From NCBI GenBank assembly GCA_001303025.1, contig LJNK01000027.1:1-64000 (forward strand): 64,000 nt of DNA. The letters are read 5' to 3'. The position numbers and the translations under genes were made by a program. Position 1 is the stretch's first letter. Every line of letters begins with the position of its first letter. The notes under the pieces are model-generated. The model was not told the DNA's origin and made no database searches. It was given only the letters and a program-made list of their open reading frames with translations. This stretch comes from Deltaproteobacteria bacterium SG8_13. Lineage in GTDB: Bacteria > Desulfobacterota > Desulfobacteria > Desulfobacterales > SG8-13. Below, piece after piece: positions 52,156-60,974 of the stretch.

Positions 52156-54975
52156 ATGAGCACAGAATGTATTGTCATCCGTGGTGCCAGGGTGCACAAC
52201 CTCAAAGATATCGATCTGCAGTTGCCACGCAACCGGCTGATCGTCGTCACCGGCTTGTCCGGATCCGGCAAGTCGTCGCTGGCATTTGACACCCTCTATG
52301 CAGAGGGACAGCGCCGCTATGTGGAGTCGCTCTCGACCTATGCCCGCCAATTTTTGGAACGGATGGAAAAGCCGGATGTTGATCTGATCGAGGGGCTTTC
52401 TCCTGCGATTGCCATCGAGCAGAAAAGCGCCAGCCACAATCCACGTTCCACTGTCGGTACGGTCACAGAAATATACGACTACCTGCGCCTGCTGTATGCA
52501 CGTGCCGGCACGGCCCACTGCTACCGCTGCGGTGAGCCCATCGCCGCACAAACAGTGGATCAGATCATCGATCGGGTGATGACGCTGCCCGCAAAAAGCC
52601 GCATCTTGGTTCTGGCTCCGCTGGTGGTCGAGCAGAAAGGGCGCCACACGGCGCTGCTGGAGAGGCTGCGTAAGGACGGCTTTGCGCGGGTTAGGGTGGA
52701 CGGTGAAACCCTCGCGATCGAGGATATCGGCACCCTGGACCGTCAAAAAAAACACACCATTGAGGCAGTGGTGGACCGGCTGATCGTAGGCAGCAGCATC
52801 CGCAACCGGCTGGCCGACTCACTAGAGCTGGCCCTTTCCCTGTCCGAAGGACAGGTTATGGTGGATGTAATCGAAGGAGAGTCGATTTTGTTCAGTGACA
52901 AATCGGCTTGTGTTCGCTGCGGGATCGACTATCCCGAATTCACGCCGGCCAGCTTCTCCTTCAACTCCCCCCAGGGGGCCTGTCAAAAGTGCGACGGGCT
53001 GGGGGCCACTACCGAACTCGATCCCGACCTGATCATACCGGACCAAGCGCTCTCTCTGCGTGAAGGTGCCGTCACCATATGGGCGCATCGAAACACCGTG
53101 CATTTTATAGAATTCCTCGACGCCCTTACCGCTCACTACGGCGTGGATATTTACACCCCTTACCGGGACCTGCCGGAAAGCTTTAAAACGGTGTTGCTAT
53201 ATGGTTCACAGGACGAGCTGATCAATTTTTACTTTGAGCGCGATGAGCGACGGCATACCTACCGGAAACCGTTTGAAGGGTTGATTCACAACCTGCAGCG
53301 CCGTTACCGGGAAACCGATTCCTATCAGATCCGCGAGGAAATTCGTCGCTATATGAATTTTCGGACCTGTCCGGAGTGCTCCGGGGCAAAACTCAACCGC
53401 GCCAGCCGTTCTGTGCGCGTGGGCGGAAAGGCCATTTACGAGGTCGCCGGAATGTCGATTACCGGAGCGCGCGAATTCTTATCCGCCATAAGCCTGTCCG
53501 GACAAAAGGCGGTGGTAGCGGATCGAATCCTGCGGGAAATCAACGAGCGACTCGGGTTTTTGGAAAATGTCGGCCTGACCTACCTGACCCTGGACCGGGC
53601 GGCGGCAACCCTTTCCGGCGGTGAAAGCCAGCGGATCCGACTGGCCACCCAGATCGGCTCCAAACTGACCGGCGTATTGTATGTCCTGGATGAACCGAGC
53701 ATCGGGCTGCATCAGCGGGACAACCAGCGGTTGCTGCAAACACTTCTTCAAATGCGCGATCTCGGTAACACCGTCCTGGTTGTCGAGCACGATGAAGCCA
53801 CCATCCTGGCAGCCGATCATGTGGTGGACATGGGGCCGGGAGCCGGTATCAACGGCGGCTATGTCGTATTCTCCGGCCCCCCTTCGGATATCGTCGGCCA
53901 GCAAGACTCGCTAACCGGCCAGTACCTGTCGGGCCGACGAAAGATTGAAGTTCCCCAGCGGCGCCGCGCGGGTAACGGCAACCAGATCGTCATCGAGGGG
54001 GCTGCGGCCAACAACCTGAAGAACATCCATGTGAGCTTTCCGCTGGGGGTGTTTGCATGCGTTACCGGTGTATCCGGAAGCGGCAAGTCCACGCTGGTCC
54101 TCGATACGCTTTTTCACGTCCTGGCGCAGCGCCTCTTTCAGGCCAGAATTCGGGCCGGTCAGCACGAGAAGGCGCAGGGGCTGGAATATGTGGACAAAGT
54201 CGTTCATATCGACCAGTCGCCCATCGGCAAGACCCCTCGCTCGAATCCGGGCACCTATACCGGCTTGTTCACCCACATCCGTGACCGGTTTGCCCAGACA
54301 CCTGAGGCCCGGATCCGGGGATACAGGGCCGGTCGCTTCAGTTTCAACGTGAAGGGGGGGCGCTGCGAGGCCTGCAGGGGCGATGGGGTCGTTAAAATTG
54401 AGATGCACTTTCTCCCCGATGTCTACGTAACCTGCGACGTCTGCCGCGGCCGGCGATACAATCGCGAAACCCTGGAGATCCGATACAAGGGCAAGAGCAT
54501 AACCGATGTGCTGGACATGACGGTCAATCAGGCATTGGTATTTTTTCAGCGTATCGGAAAAATCCGCACGATTCTGCAAACGCTCGTCGATGTGGGCCTT
54601 GGCTACATTCGCCTGGGTCAGCAGGCCACAACCCTCTCCGGTGGCGAGGCGCAGCGGGTCAAGCTGTCTCGCGAACTCAGCAGAAAAGGTAGCGGAAAAA
54701 CCGTATACATTCTCGACGAGCCGACCACCGGACTGCACGCCGACGACATCCGCAAACTACTCGAAGTCTTGAACCGGCTGGTGGATGCCGGCAACACGGT
54801 TATCGTCATCGAGCACAACCTGGATGTCATCAAAACCGCGGATCACATTATCGACCTCGGACCCGAGGGCGGCGACGACGGGGGATTTGTCATCGGCTGC
54901 GGCACCCCGGAACAGATAGCCTCGATCCCATCATCTTATACGGGGAAGTGGCTGCGGGAGGTATTGCCTGTATAA
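52156..54975 (+). CDS. uvrA: Excinuclease ABC subunit A
   Basis: A 939-residue DNA damage sensor of nucleotide excision repair. Two ABC modules are visible: Walker A GLSGSGKSSLAFDT (about residue 33) and GVSGSGKSTLVLDT (about 637), and signatures TLSGGESQRIRLA and TLSGGEAQRVKLS. Zinc-finger cysteines occur in CVRCGIDYPEF...CQKCDGLG and CEACRGDGVV...CDVCRGRR. UvrA2 loads UvrB at lesions. The length is standard. ATG 52156 was chosen because the protein then begins STECIVIRGARVHNL, as in the family; the ribosome site is weak. A strong terminator follows. Confidence 0.97.
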   Translation: MSTECIVIRGARVHNLKDIDLQLPRNRLIVVTGLSGSGKSSLAFDTLYAEGQRRYVESLSTYARQFLERMEKPDVDLIEGLSPAIAIEQKSASHNPRSTVGTVTEIYDYLRLLYARAGTAHCYRCGEPIAAQTVDQIIDRVMTLPAKSRILVLAPLVVEQKGRHTALLERLRKDGFARVRVDGETLAIEDIGTLDRQKKHTIEAVVDRLIVGSSIRNRLADSLELALSLSEGQVMVDVIEGESILFSDKSACVRCGIDYPEFTPASFSFNSPQGACQKCDGLGATTELDPDLIIPDQALSLREGAVTIWAHRNTVHFIEFLDALTAHYGVDIYTPYRDLPESFKTVLLYGSQDELINFYFERDERRHTYRKPFEGLIHNLQRRYRETDSYQIREEIRRYMNFRTCPECSGAKLNRASRSVRVGGKAIYEVAGMSITGAREFLSAISLSGQKAVVADRILREINERLGFLENVGLTYLTLDRAAATLSGGESQRIRLATQIGSKLTGVLYVLDEPSIGLHQRDNQRLLQTLLQMRDLGNTVLVVEHDEATILAADHVVDMGPGAGINGGYVVFSGPPSDIVGQQDSLTGQYLSGRRKIEVPQRRRAGNGNQIVIEGAAANNLKNIHVSFPLGVFACVTGVSGSGKSTLVLDTLFHVLAQRLFQARIRAGQHEKAQGLEYVDKVVHIDQSPIGKTPRSNPGTYTGLFTHIRDRFAQTPEARIRGYRAGRFSFNVKGGRCEACRGDGVVKIEMHFLPDVYVTCDVCRGRRYNRETLEIRYKGKSITDVLDMTVNQALVFFQRIGKIRTILQTLVDVGLGYIRLGQQATTLSGGEAQRVKLSRELSRKGSGKTVYILDEPTTGLHADDIRKLLEVLNRLVDAGNTVIVIEHNLDVIKTADHIIDLGPEGGDDGGFVIGCGTPEQIASIPSSYTGKWLREVLPV

Positions 54976-55010
54976 AAAAGGCTTTCCCCTCAAGCGGGAA
55001 AAGCCCTTTT
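54976..55010. terminator. Bidirectional Rho-independent terminator between uvrA and atpE
   Basis: AAAAGGCTTTCCC pairs with GGGAAAAGCCCTTTT (13 bp with two single-base bulges) around the loop CTCAAGC. It ends in TTTT on the plus strand and in a run of T on the minus strand. It starts right after the uvrA stop and lies 23 bp beyond the atpE stop, so it can serve both converging transcripts. Confidence 0.85.
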
Positions 55011-55033
55011 AGTTGAAGTGTGGCCAAGCAGGC

Positions 55034-55315
55034 TTAGCCGGCAAACAGCCCGGCAATGGCTCCAGCCTGCGGATGGGCGAAGATCAGAATCAGTGCCACG
55101 ACCAGCGCGTAGATACACAGTGATTCGATCAGGGCCAGACCGATGAGCATGGTAACCGTCACTTTACCGGAAGCTTCGGGATTCCTGGCGATACCTTCGA
55201 CTGCAGACCTCAAGCCAATACCCTGGGCGATACCGCAACCGAAAGCTGCAATCGCGATTCCAAAACCAGCAGCAGTCACACAGGCGATGAAGAACTCTAA
55301 TGCTTTTGCTTCCAT
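55034..55315 (-). CDS. atpE: F0F1 ATP synthase subunit c, with partial Na+-type binding signature
   Basis: A 93-residue proteolipid hairpin that forms the rotor ring. Two hydrophobic helices flank the polar loop ARNPEASGK. The ion-binding carboxylate is Glu64. Compared with Na+-translocating rings (Gln32, Val63, Glu65, Ser66, Thr67, Tyr70 in Ilyobacter numbering), this protein has Gln31, Leu62, Glu64, Ser65, Leu66 and Tyr69, so the core Gln/Glu/Ser/Tyr set is present but Thr is lost. Na+ coupling is possible but not certain. It is the last gene of the atpZ-atpI-atpB-atpE operon. Confidence 0.95.
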   Translation of the reverse strand: MEAKALEFFIACVTAAGFGIAIAAFGCGIAQGIGLRSAVEGIARNPEASGKVTVTMLIGLALIESLCIYALVVALILIFAHPQAGAIAGLFAG

Positions 55316-55423
55316 TCTCTAAAATCCCTCCTTTGATTGATTGATAGGTTGGCTTCTTCCCTTATCCCATGAATGATGAAGCGCGAAACGATTTGTGTTT
55401 TTGCGAAACACGCAACCAACCGG

Positions 55424-56113
55424 CTAGTGGGCGTGTTCCATTGCGCCGGCAAAGTACATAATCGACAGCAGGAAAAACACGAAGGCCTGCACGAAGCTGA
55501 CGAAGATGCCCATTGCCATGATCGGCAGCGGTGCCAGGAAGGCTCCGGCCAGCATGAAAAGGATGGCCAGGACCAGTTCATGGCCCATGATGTTGCCGAA
55601 AAGCCGAAATGACAGCGACAGTATGCGGGCAAAGTGCCCGATGATCTCGATGATAGCAATCAGCGGGGCCATCCACCACACGGGCCCCAGGAAATGTTTT
55701 ACATACTTGAATCCGTGATACCTAACCCCGATGTAGTGAGTGAAAAGAAACACCGGCAGCGCGCAGGACAGGGTCGTATTGATACTGGCGGTCGGTGGAA
55801 AGAACCCTGGAATCAGCCCGCACAAATTGCAGCAGGCAATGTAAAGAAAGATCGTTGCAATGATCGGAAAGAACTGGCGCCCTTCCTCTCCGGTGATGTC
55901 CACCATGAACTCTTCCATCCCGGAAATCACGATTTCCCAGAAGTTCTGGGCTTTTCCAGGGATCATGCTGATACCCTTGGCGGCAATCGCACCGACGACG
56001 ATCAGAAACAGCATGACAAACCAGGTGTAGATGACATACGGATATTCATGGGCGAAATGCCCCAGGCCGATCAACTCGAACAGCTTAACGAGAAAGAGAT
56101 ACGGATGTTCCAT
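55424..56113 (-). CDS. atpB: F0F1 ATP synthase subunit a
   Basis: A 229-residue membrane stator protein with five to six helices. The helix with the essential arginine reads SLSFRLFGNIMGHELVLAIL (Arg within SFRLFGN), and the C-terminal helix contains FVSFVQAFVFFLLSIMYFAGA. It forms the half-channels that carry H+ or Na+ to the c ring encoded downstream. The start lies 3 bp after the atpI stop. F1 genes are not in the window, so the F0 operon is separate, as is common in this lineage. Confidence 0.95.
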   Translation of the reverse strand: MEHPYLFLVKLFELIGLGHFAHEYPYVIYTWFVMLFLIVVGAIAAKGISMIPGKAQNFWEIVISGMEEFMVDITGEEGRQFFPIIATIFLYIACCNLCGLIPGFFPPTASINTTLSCALPVFLFTHYIGVRYHGFKYVKHFLGPVWWMAPLIAIIEIIGHFARILSLSFRLFGNIMGHELVLAILFMLAGAFLAPLPIMAMGIFVSFVQAFVFFLLSIMYFAGAMEHAH

Positions 56114-56116
56114 ACG

Positions 56117-56503
56117 CTAGACCGCCTCCTTGAAGAGAATTTTTTTCGCTTCGTACACCGTCGCACACATGATGCTGGTGACAACCACAGACAGGCCGAG
56201 AACCAGGCCGATCGGATTGACCACTTTTGTCGCAATCAGCAGGAAGATAATGAAACCGCTCAGCGTAAAGCGCAGATAGTACTTGACAAGCACTGCGTTG
56301 GGAGAGGCAAGGTGCGGTGGGGTGAGGGCTTTTTTCAGGGTCTTGGCGAGGAAATGAAAATTGACGGTGACGATCAGCCCCCCAAAAACGACTCCCCTGG
56401 CAAAATCCGCCGATGCAGCCATCACGGCGGCCAGGCTGGCGGTGGCAAACAGGATCCAATTCGCCCGGGTCACGAATTGTAACAGGCGCCGCTGAATCTC
56501 CAT
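56117..56503 (-). CDS. atpI: ATP synthase subunit I (AtpI-like)
   Basis: A 128-residue membrane protein with four hydrophobic helices. The ATP-synt_I family pattern is visible: a GGLIVTVNFHFLAKTLKKA segment in the middle and KYYLRFTLSGFIIFLLIA later. AtpI helps assemble the c ring and may aid Mg2+ or Na+ supply. It stands between atpZ and atpB with very short gaps, in the expected order. The start ATG is preceded by GGGGGAGAG. Confidence 0.82.
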   Translation of the reverse strand: MEIQRRLLQFVTRANWILFATASLAAVMAASADFARGVVFGGLIVTVNFHFLAKTLKKALTPPHLASPNAVLVKYYLRFTLSGFIIFLLIATKVVNPIGLVLGLSVVVTSIMCATVYEAKKILFKEAV

Positions 56504-56534
56504 CCAGGAACTCTCCCCCTCTGTTCCGATCCCC

Positions 56535-56756
56535 TCAGAGCTTTCTGCTTTTCTTTATCGCCAGGCCGATATTCCGGTATCCTGCAATGATGCCGACGAT
56601 CAGTCCGATCAGCGTCAGCCACGGGGTGGTATGGAAAACTTTTCGGTCCAGATAGACCCCGATGGCCAGCCCGATCACAATCGAAAGAGCCACGGCAAAG
56701 CCCAGACTGCTGAAATAGGCTAGCTCCCGAAAGTACCTTCTGGTTTCGCGTTTCAT
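56535..56756 (-). CDS. atpZ: AtpZ/AtpI-family small membrane protein
   Basis: A 73-residue protein with two helices: YFSSLGFAVALSIVIGLAIGVYLDRKVF, then TPWLTLIGLIVGIIAGYRNIG. The G-x-x-LD(R/K) end of helix 1 and the G-x-x-(A/G)GxRN motif in helix 2 are those of AtpZ, which with AtpI can form a small ion channel tied to F0 assembly. It is the first gene of the F0 operon, 31 bp before atpI. Confidence 0.85.
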   Translation of the reverse strand: MKRETRRYFRELAYFSSLGFAVALSIVIGLAIGVYLDRKVFHTTPWLTLIGLIVGIIAGYRNIGLAIKKSRKL

Positions 56757-56778
56757 GACTCAGTGATTCGACACAATG

Positions 56779-56800
56779 AAAGGCTCCCCAGAGAGCCTTT
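56779..56800. repeat. Perfect 8-bp hairpin upstream of atpZ
   Basis: AAAGGCTC and GAGCCTTT form an uninterrupted stem around a 6-nt loop, 22 bp before the atpZ start and about 200 bp beyond the pyrK stop. The T-tract after it is only three bases within the stem, so it is at best a weak terminator for pyrK. It may instead be a leader structure of the atp operon. Confidence 0.5.
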
Positions 56801-56996
56801 GCGACGCTTGAGCACCTACCATAGGATCCCCCCTCAAGTCAACGGAAATTTAAACCGGACTTTGATCTCACGGCTTTTTCCGGCAGCGGGTCACTCAACG
56901 ACCGGATTCAGGGGTTTGCGACGGTCGGAAACCCGTCGAGAACGGGATCTGGCACCACGGGACAGAGAGTGGAAAAGATGCGGGCCGGTTCGAAAC

Positions 56997-57809
56997 TCAG
57001 TCAGCGGGTTCGAACAATTGGATTTCCTGCAGATCAAAAACCGGACCATCGAGACATGCGTGGACGTAAACACCGGGAGCGTTTCTGACCGCAACCGCAC
57101 AGCCCAGGCAGGCACCCATTCCGCATGCCATTCTCGTTTCGATGGAAACCTGGCACGCAATACCGCGGTTTTCCGCTATACCGGAAACGCATTTCAGCAT
57201 TTCCAGCGGGCCGCAAGCGTAGATGACGTCGGGCTGCCGGCCGTCTACTGCCAGTTCGACCGGCAGGGTCACCAGGCAATGATCTCCCGCGCTGCCATCG
57301 TCGGTAGCGGTCCGGCAGGCAATACCGAGCCGATCGAAATCATTGAGGCAGAGCAAATCGCTGCTGGTTCGCCCCCCCACAAACACCGTTACATCTTCAG
57401 CGGCAACACCCCTGTTGAGCAGATGGCCTGCCAAAAACACCATGGGGGCAACGCCGATACCGCCGGCCACGATAAAAATCCGGCGGGTATTTTCCGGCAG
57501 CAGGAAGGCGCTGCCCAGGGGGCCGAGCAGATCAAGGCTGTCGCCCGGTGTCACACCGGCCAGCAGGCGGGTGCCCTGGCCGACGACCTTGTAGAGAATC
57601 TCGATTCCCGTCACCCGTCCTTCGGATTCGATGGGCATGTGCACGGAAAAAGGCCGGCGCAACAGGGGGTTCACGCCTCCGGAAACACGGAGCATGACGA
57701 ACTGGCCCGGCTTAAGCCGGCCCATACCCCGTCGGCACTGCAGTCCGATCTTGTGATAGGCACCCCCCAATGCCCTGTTCCACAATACCTTCGCGCTCTG
57801 CTGAACCAT
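56997..57809 (-). CDS. pyrK: Dihydroorotate dehydrogenase electron-transfer subunit PyrK
   Basis: A 270-residue FAD/[2Fe-2S] protein. It shows the FAD-binding NPLLRRPFSVH, the NAD-binding IFIVAGGIGVAPMVFLA and ACGPLEMLK, and the C-terminal [2Fe-2S] ligands in CGMGACLGCAVAVRN followed by a downstream Cys (YVHACLDGPVF). PyrK passes electrons from class 1B dihydroorotate dehydrogenase (PyrD) to NAD+ in pyrimidine synthesis. pyrD is not adjacent. The start is ATG 57809, five bases after GAAGG. Confidence 0.9.
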   Translation of the reverse strand: MVQQSAKVLWNRALGGAYHKIGLQCRRGMGRLKPGQFVMLRVSGGVNPLLRRPFSVHMPIESEGRVTGIEILYKVVGQGTRLLAGVTPGDSLDLLGPLGSAFLLPENTRRIFIVAGGIGVAPMVFLAGHLLNRGVAAEDVTVFVGGRTSSDLLCLNDFDRLGIACRTATDDGSAGDHCLVTLPVELAVDGRQPDVIYACGPLEMLKCVSGIAENRGIACQVSIETRMACGMGACLGCAVAVRNAPGVYVHACLDGPVFDLQEIQLFEPAD

Positions 57810-57841
57810 AGACACCTTCGACGGTTATTCTGCATGATCAT

Positions 57842-58636
57842 TCAGGTGAGGCCGATGACCGCTGCAAAGCGACCGGTGATCCCCTCCCCCCGATACGAAA
57901 AAAACAGCTCCGGATGGCAGCGAGTGCAAATACCGCTCACCTGGATATTCTCCGAACCAACCCCGGCTGCCACCAGCTGATCCCGACTGATTGCCCAGAA
58001 GTCAAAGTGGTGATCACCGTCTTTATAGCGCCAGAACCGTTGCGGGATTTCCCGGCGGTAATGCCTAAATTCCGCACAGCAAGGGCCAAGAGAAGGCCCT
58101 ACCCCGGCGATGATGTCACCGGGGTCACTTTGGAAAGCTTCCTGCATGGCCTGAACCGTCCGACCGACAATGTTGCGAATGGAGCCCCTCCATCCGGCGT
58201 GAACGTTGGCGACAGCCTTGCGATGCGGATCATACAGCAGCACCGGCTGGCAGTCGGCCACCTGTACCGTCAAAAACCGGTGCCTGAGGTTGGTGGCCAT
58301 CGCATCCACCACCGACGGGACGCTGTCAGCCTGCATCGGATTTTCGCTCTTTTCACTGGTTATTACCTGCACGTCGACACCGTGCACCTGCCTGGCAAAT
58401 ACCATCTGGCGGGCTTTCAGGCTGGACTGGATGGCCTGGCGGTTGCGCTTGACATGCTCGGGATCGTCTCCGACACCAAAACTGGTATTCAGGCTGCTGA
58501 AAGGCGGGGAGCTGCAGCCGTTGCGGCGCGTGAACACCGCGTGCCGAAGCTGCGGGTGCTCCAACATCTGGTCGAACTGAAAAAAAGACAGCCCGTTGTC
58601 CGGGCTGCGAGTCATGCGACACGGCTCCGGTTGCAT
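57842..58636 (-). CDS. pgeF: Peptidoglycan editing factor PgeF (polyphenol oxidase, YfiH family)
   Basis: A protein of about 264 residues of the laccase-domain YfiH family. The zinc/copper ligands are visible in ARQVHGVDV, VQVADCQPVLLY and HAGWRGS, with GPSLGPCCAEF later. PgeF removes misincorporated amino acids such as L-Ser from muropeptide precursors, and homologues are also reported as purine nucleoside phosphorylases. The start was set at ATG 58636 after AGGTGA; ATG 58615 is an alternative. It starts downstream of RfaE2 and ends 33 bp before pyrK. Confidence 0.9.
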   Translation of the reverse strand: MQPEPCRMTRSPDNGLSFFQFDQMLEHPQLRHAVFTRRNGCSSPPFSSLNTSFGVGDDPEHVKRNRQAIQSSLKARQMVFARQVHGVDVQVITSEKSENPMQADSVPSVVDAMATNLRHRFLTVQVADCQPVLLYDPHRKAVANVHAGWRGSIRNIVGRTVQAMQEAFQSDPGDIIAGVGPSLGPCCAEFRHYRREIPQRFWRYKDGDHHFDFWAISRDQLVAAGVGSENIQVSGICTRCHPELFFSYRGEGITGRFAAVIGLT

Positions 58637-58721
58637 TCGAATCACCTGTTTCGGGTCGAGATCAGCAGCGGTTCACTGCGGAAAATGCAAGCGCAACGCT
58701 CGAAAAGCGCCGCCGGATGGT

Positions 58722-59213
58722 TCACTCTTTTCGCGCACCGCAGCGATCTACGATTCGTTCGATGATGCGGGAAGTGGAAATGCCCGGCACCACCGGGACA
58801 CGCACCACCCGGCCGCCGCCGGCTTTCACCACGTCCGCCCCTATGATCCGGTCGTCAGGCCAATCATCGCCCTTGACCAGAACATCTGGTCGAAGGGTTT
58901 GAATCACCTGCAGAGGGTCGGGTTCGTCGAAGATGACAATGAAATCGACGCACCACAGACCGGCCAGCACCTCGGCTCGCTGCTGCTGTGAAACGAGGGG
59001 CCGTTGAGGCCCTTTGATGTCTCGAACCGACCGGTCGGAATTGAGCCCCACGACAAGCAGGTCTCCCTGCTGTCTGGCGGAGGTCAGATACCGCACATGT
59101 CCGGCATGCAGGATATCGAAACAGCCGTTTGTGAATACAATGCGTTTACCCGCGTTTCGCAGCAGATCGAGTTCTGGTTTCAGCTCGCTGAGCTCTCTGA
59201 GTTTATTGCGCAT
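58722..59213 (-). CDS. rfaE2: D-glycero-beta-D-manno-heptose-1-phosphate adenylyltransferase (RfaE2/HldE C-domain)
   Basis: A 163-residue nucleotidyltransferase. The cytidylyltransferase-like motifs are clear: VFTNGCFDILHAGHVRYLTSA (HxGH), VGLNSDRSVR, KGDDWPDD and PGISTSRIIERI. It makes ADP-heptose for LPS from heptose-1-phosphate; the kinase half (RfaE1) is not fused and not in the window. HldD, the next enzyme of the route, is encoded three genes upstream on the same strand. The start is ATG 59213; the longer frame back toward comF is not family-like. Confidence 0.92.
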   Translation of the reverse strand: MRNKLRELSELKPELDLLRNAGKRIVFTNGCFDILHAGHVRYLTSARQQGDLLVVGLNSDRSVRDIKGPQRPLVSQQQRAEVLAGLWCVDFIVIFDEPDPLQVIQTLRPDVLVKGDDWPDDRIIGADVVKAGGGRVVRVPVVPGISTSRIIERIVDRCGARKE

Positions 59214-59294
59214 CCGCGTCACTTTTTGTAGCCGTGCTTTCCGCAATACTGACAGACGAAATGCCGACTGCCAGGGTTCAACCGGCAAGGGCCG

Positions 59295-60203
59295 TCATAC
59301 GGCGCGTGCCAGGGTCAAGACATCCACCCGTCTAGCGCCGCAGTGCATCAACACCCGGGCGCATTCGTTGACGGTTGCACCGGTGGTGTAAACATCATCG
59401 ACCAGCAGGATCCGCCGGGACCGCACCGATTCGGGCCGCTTGACGTCAAAGGCACGGCGAATGTTTCGCCGTCTCTCTGCCTTTCCCAACCCGGTCTGCG
59501 GTGCCGTTGCGCGTGTTCTTACCAGCAAACGAGGAGTTGCGGCAAGACGGGCATCCAGCCGGTTCCAGTTCGCCATGAGCAGACAGGCCTGGTTAAAACC
59601 CCTCTGTCTGAAACGCTTGGGATGCAGCGGGACCGGCAGAATCAGGTCCATATCATCGCTGCCCCAGAAGCGCAAGAAAGTCCCCAGCAGAATGTCGCCG
59701 AAAGGGCCGGCCAGCCGGGTCTTGCCTCGATATTTAAACTGGTGCACCACCTTTCGAAAACCGGATATGTAAAGCACCGCCGAGCGGGCGCTGGCAAAAT
59801 ACCGGGGCTGCCGGGTACAATCACCGCATCGGCGATCCGATCCCTCCCGGTCCTCGAACATTCTGCCGCAAACAGTGCAAAGCGGCCGCTGCACCGTCAC
59901 GACTTGCTGCCGGCAGCTATCGCACAGGATCGTCGCCAGATTTGACAGCCCGGCAGCAAGCAGGGCTGCCGGCAAAGCACTGCCGCATTGATTCGCGGCC
60001 GCGTTCCCGGCGCAGTCACCTGCACCCGATCCGATGCTTCCTGAAATCAGGTGCGGCGTATCGATCGCCGGTACCCAGTTGCCACAGACTGCGCAGCGGT
60101 TCGGTAGCAGCGCATTCCGCCACGCGTCCAGAATCCGCCAGCCGGTGATCTTCCATAATGACCGGCGGGCGGGACGTTCAGTCTTTAGGCTGTTCTCAAG
60201 CAT
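59295..60203 (-). CDS. ComF-family phosphoribosyltransferase-like protein
   Basis: A 302-residue protein. The N-terminal half has paired CxxC motifs (CAVCG, CDSC, CTVCG, CGDC) separated by a long, Gly/Ala-rich insertion. The C-terminal half is a PRTase-fold domain with LPVPLHPKRFRQRGFNQ and the PRPP loop ILLVDDVYTTGATV. ComF proteins act in DNA uptake or repair, with an unclear biochemical role. ATG 60203 overlaps the end of rlmB by 8 bp; the frame extending to 60275 lies inside rlmB. Confidence 0.85.
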   Translation of the reverse strand: MLENSLKTERPARRSLWKITGWRILDAWRNALLPNRCAVCGNWVPAIDTPHLISGSIGSGAGDCAGNAAANQCGSALPAALLAAGLSNLATILCDSCRQQVVTVQRPLCTVCGRMFEDREGSDRRCGDCTRQPRYFASARSAVLYISGFRKVVHQFKYRGKTRLAGPFGDILLGTFLRFWGSDDMDLILPVPLHPKRFRQRGFNQACLLMANWNRLDARLAATPRLLVRTRATAPQTGLGKAERRRNIRRAFDVKRPESVRSRRILLVDDVYTTGATVNECARVLMHCGARRVDVLTLARAV

Positions 60204-60963
60204 GGCCGTTAGTGGAGTTGGCCAGACGCTGCCGATACACCTCGTACATCGCAATTGCCGCGGCAACGGACGCATTCAGGGATTCCAGCCGGTCGGATTG
60301 CGGAATGGAAAGCAGCACGTCGCAGTTTTTTTTCACCAGCGGCCGAATTCCCCTCTCCTCTCCACCGACGACCAGTGCCACCGAACCGGTAAAATCCACC
60401 TCGTACACGGATTGATCTGCTGTCGGCTCCAGCCCGTAAAGCCAGCAGCCATGCTCCCGCAGCTGCCGCATGGTTGCCACCACATTGGTCACCCGAACCA
60501 GGCGGGTGTGCTCCAGAGCACCGGCAGAAGTTTTGGAGACCGCCGGCGTTGGTCCTGCAGAGCGATCCTTCGGTAAAAGGATCGCTTCTGCTTCAACCGC
60601 CAGCGCACTGCGGACAATGGCTCCCAGATTCCGGGGGTCGGTCAGGTTGTCCAGAATGATCAGAAACCGTCTATCGGCGCCGGCCGCATCCGATGCCAGC
60701 ACTTCGGCCAGCGCTGTCACCGGAAATGGACTTACCCTGGCGACCACGCCCTGATGATGCTCGCTTTGCGCCAACCGCTCCAGCATGGAGGCGCTGGTGT
60801 TTCCGACGGGGATGTTGTGCGTTGCGGCAAGTTTCCTCAGCTTATCCAATCGCCGGGAGGAAACGCCACCGGGGGTAAGAAAGATACGGTGAAACTTTCT
60901 TCTTCCGGCCCGCAGTGCTTCGAAAACCGGGTGAACCCCGTAAATGACTTCCGTGTTCCTCAC
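60196..60963 (-). CDS. rlmB: 23S rRNA 2'-O-methyltransferase RlmB (SpoU/TrmH family)
   Basis: A 255-residue SPOUT methyltransferase. An N-terminal L30e-like substrate domain (EVIYGVHPVFEALRAGRRK) precedes the knotted catalytic domain with LDNLTDPRNLGAIVRSA, ALVVGGEERGIRP and the SAM-site IPQSDRLESLNASVAAAIAMYE. It methylates G2251 of 23S rRNA in E. coli. GTG 60963 was chosen: it is preceded by TTGAGG and gives the usual N-terminus. It starts 12 bp after the hldD stop. Confidence 0.9.
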   Translation of the reverse strand: MRNTEVIYGVHPVFEALRAGRRKFHRIFLTPGGVSSRRLDKLRKLAATHNIPVGNTSASMLERLAQSEHHQGVVARVSPFPVTALAEVLASDAAGADRRFLIILDNLTDPRNLGAIVRSALAVEAEAILLPKDRSAGPTPAVSKTSAGALEHTRLVRVTNVVATMRQLREHGCWLYGLEPTADQSVYEVDFTGSVALVVGGEERGIRPLVKKNCDVLLSIPQSDRLESLNASVAAAIAMYEVYRQRLANSTNGHA

Positions 60964-60974
60964 GGTCAATGGCC

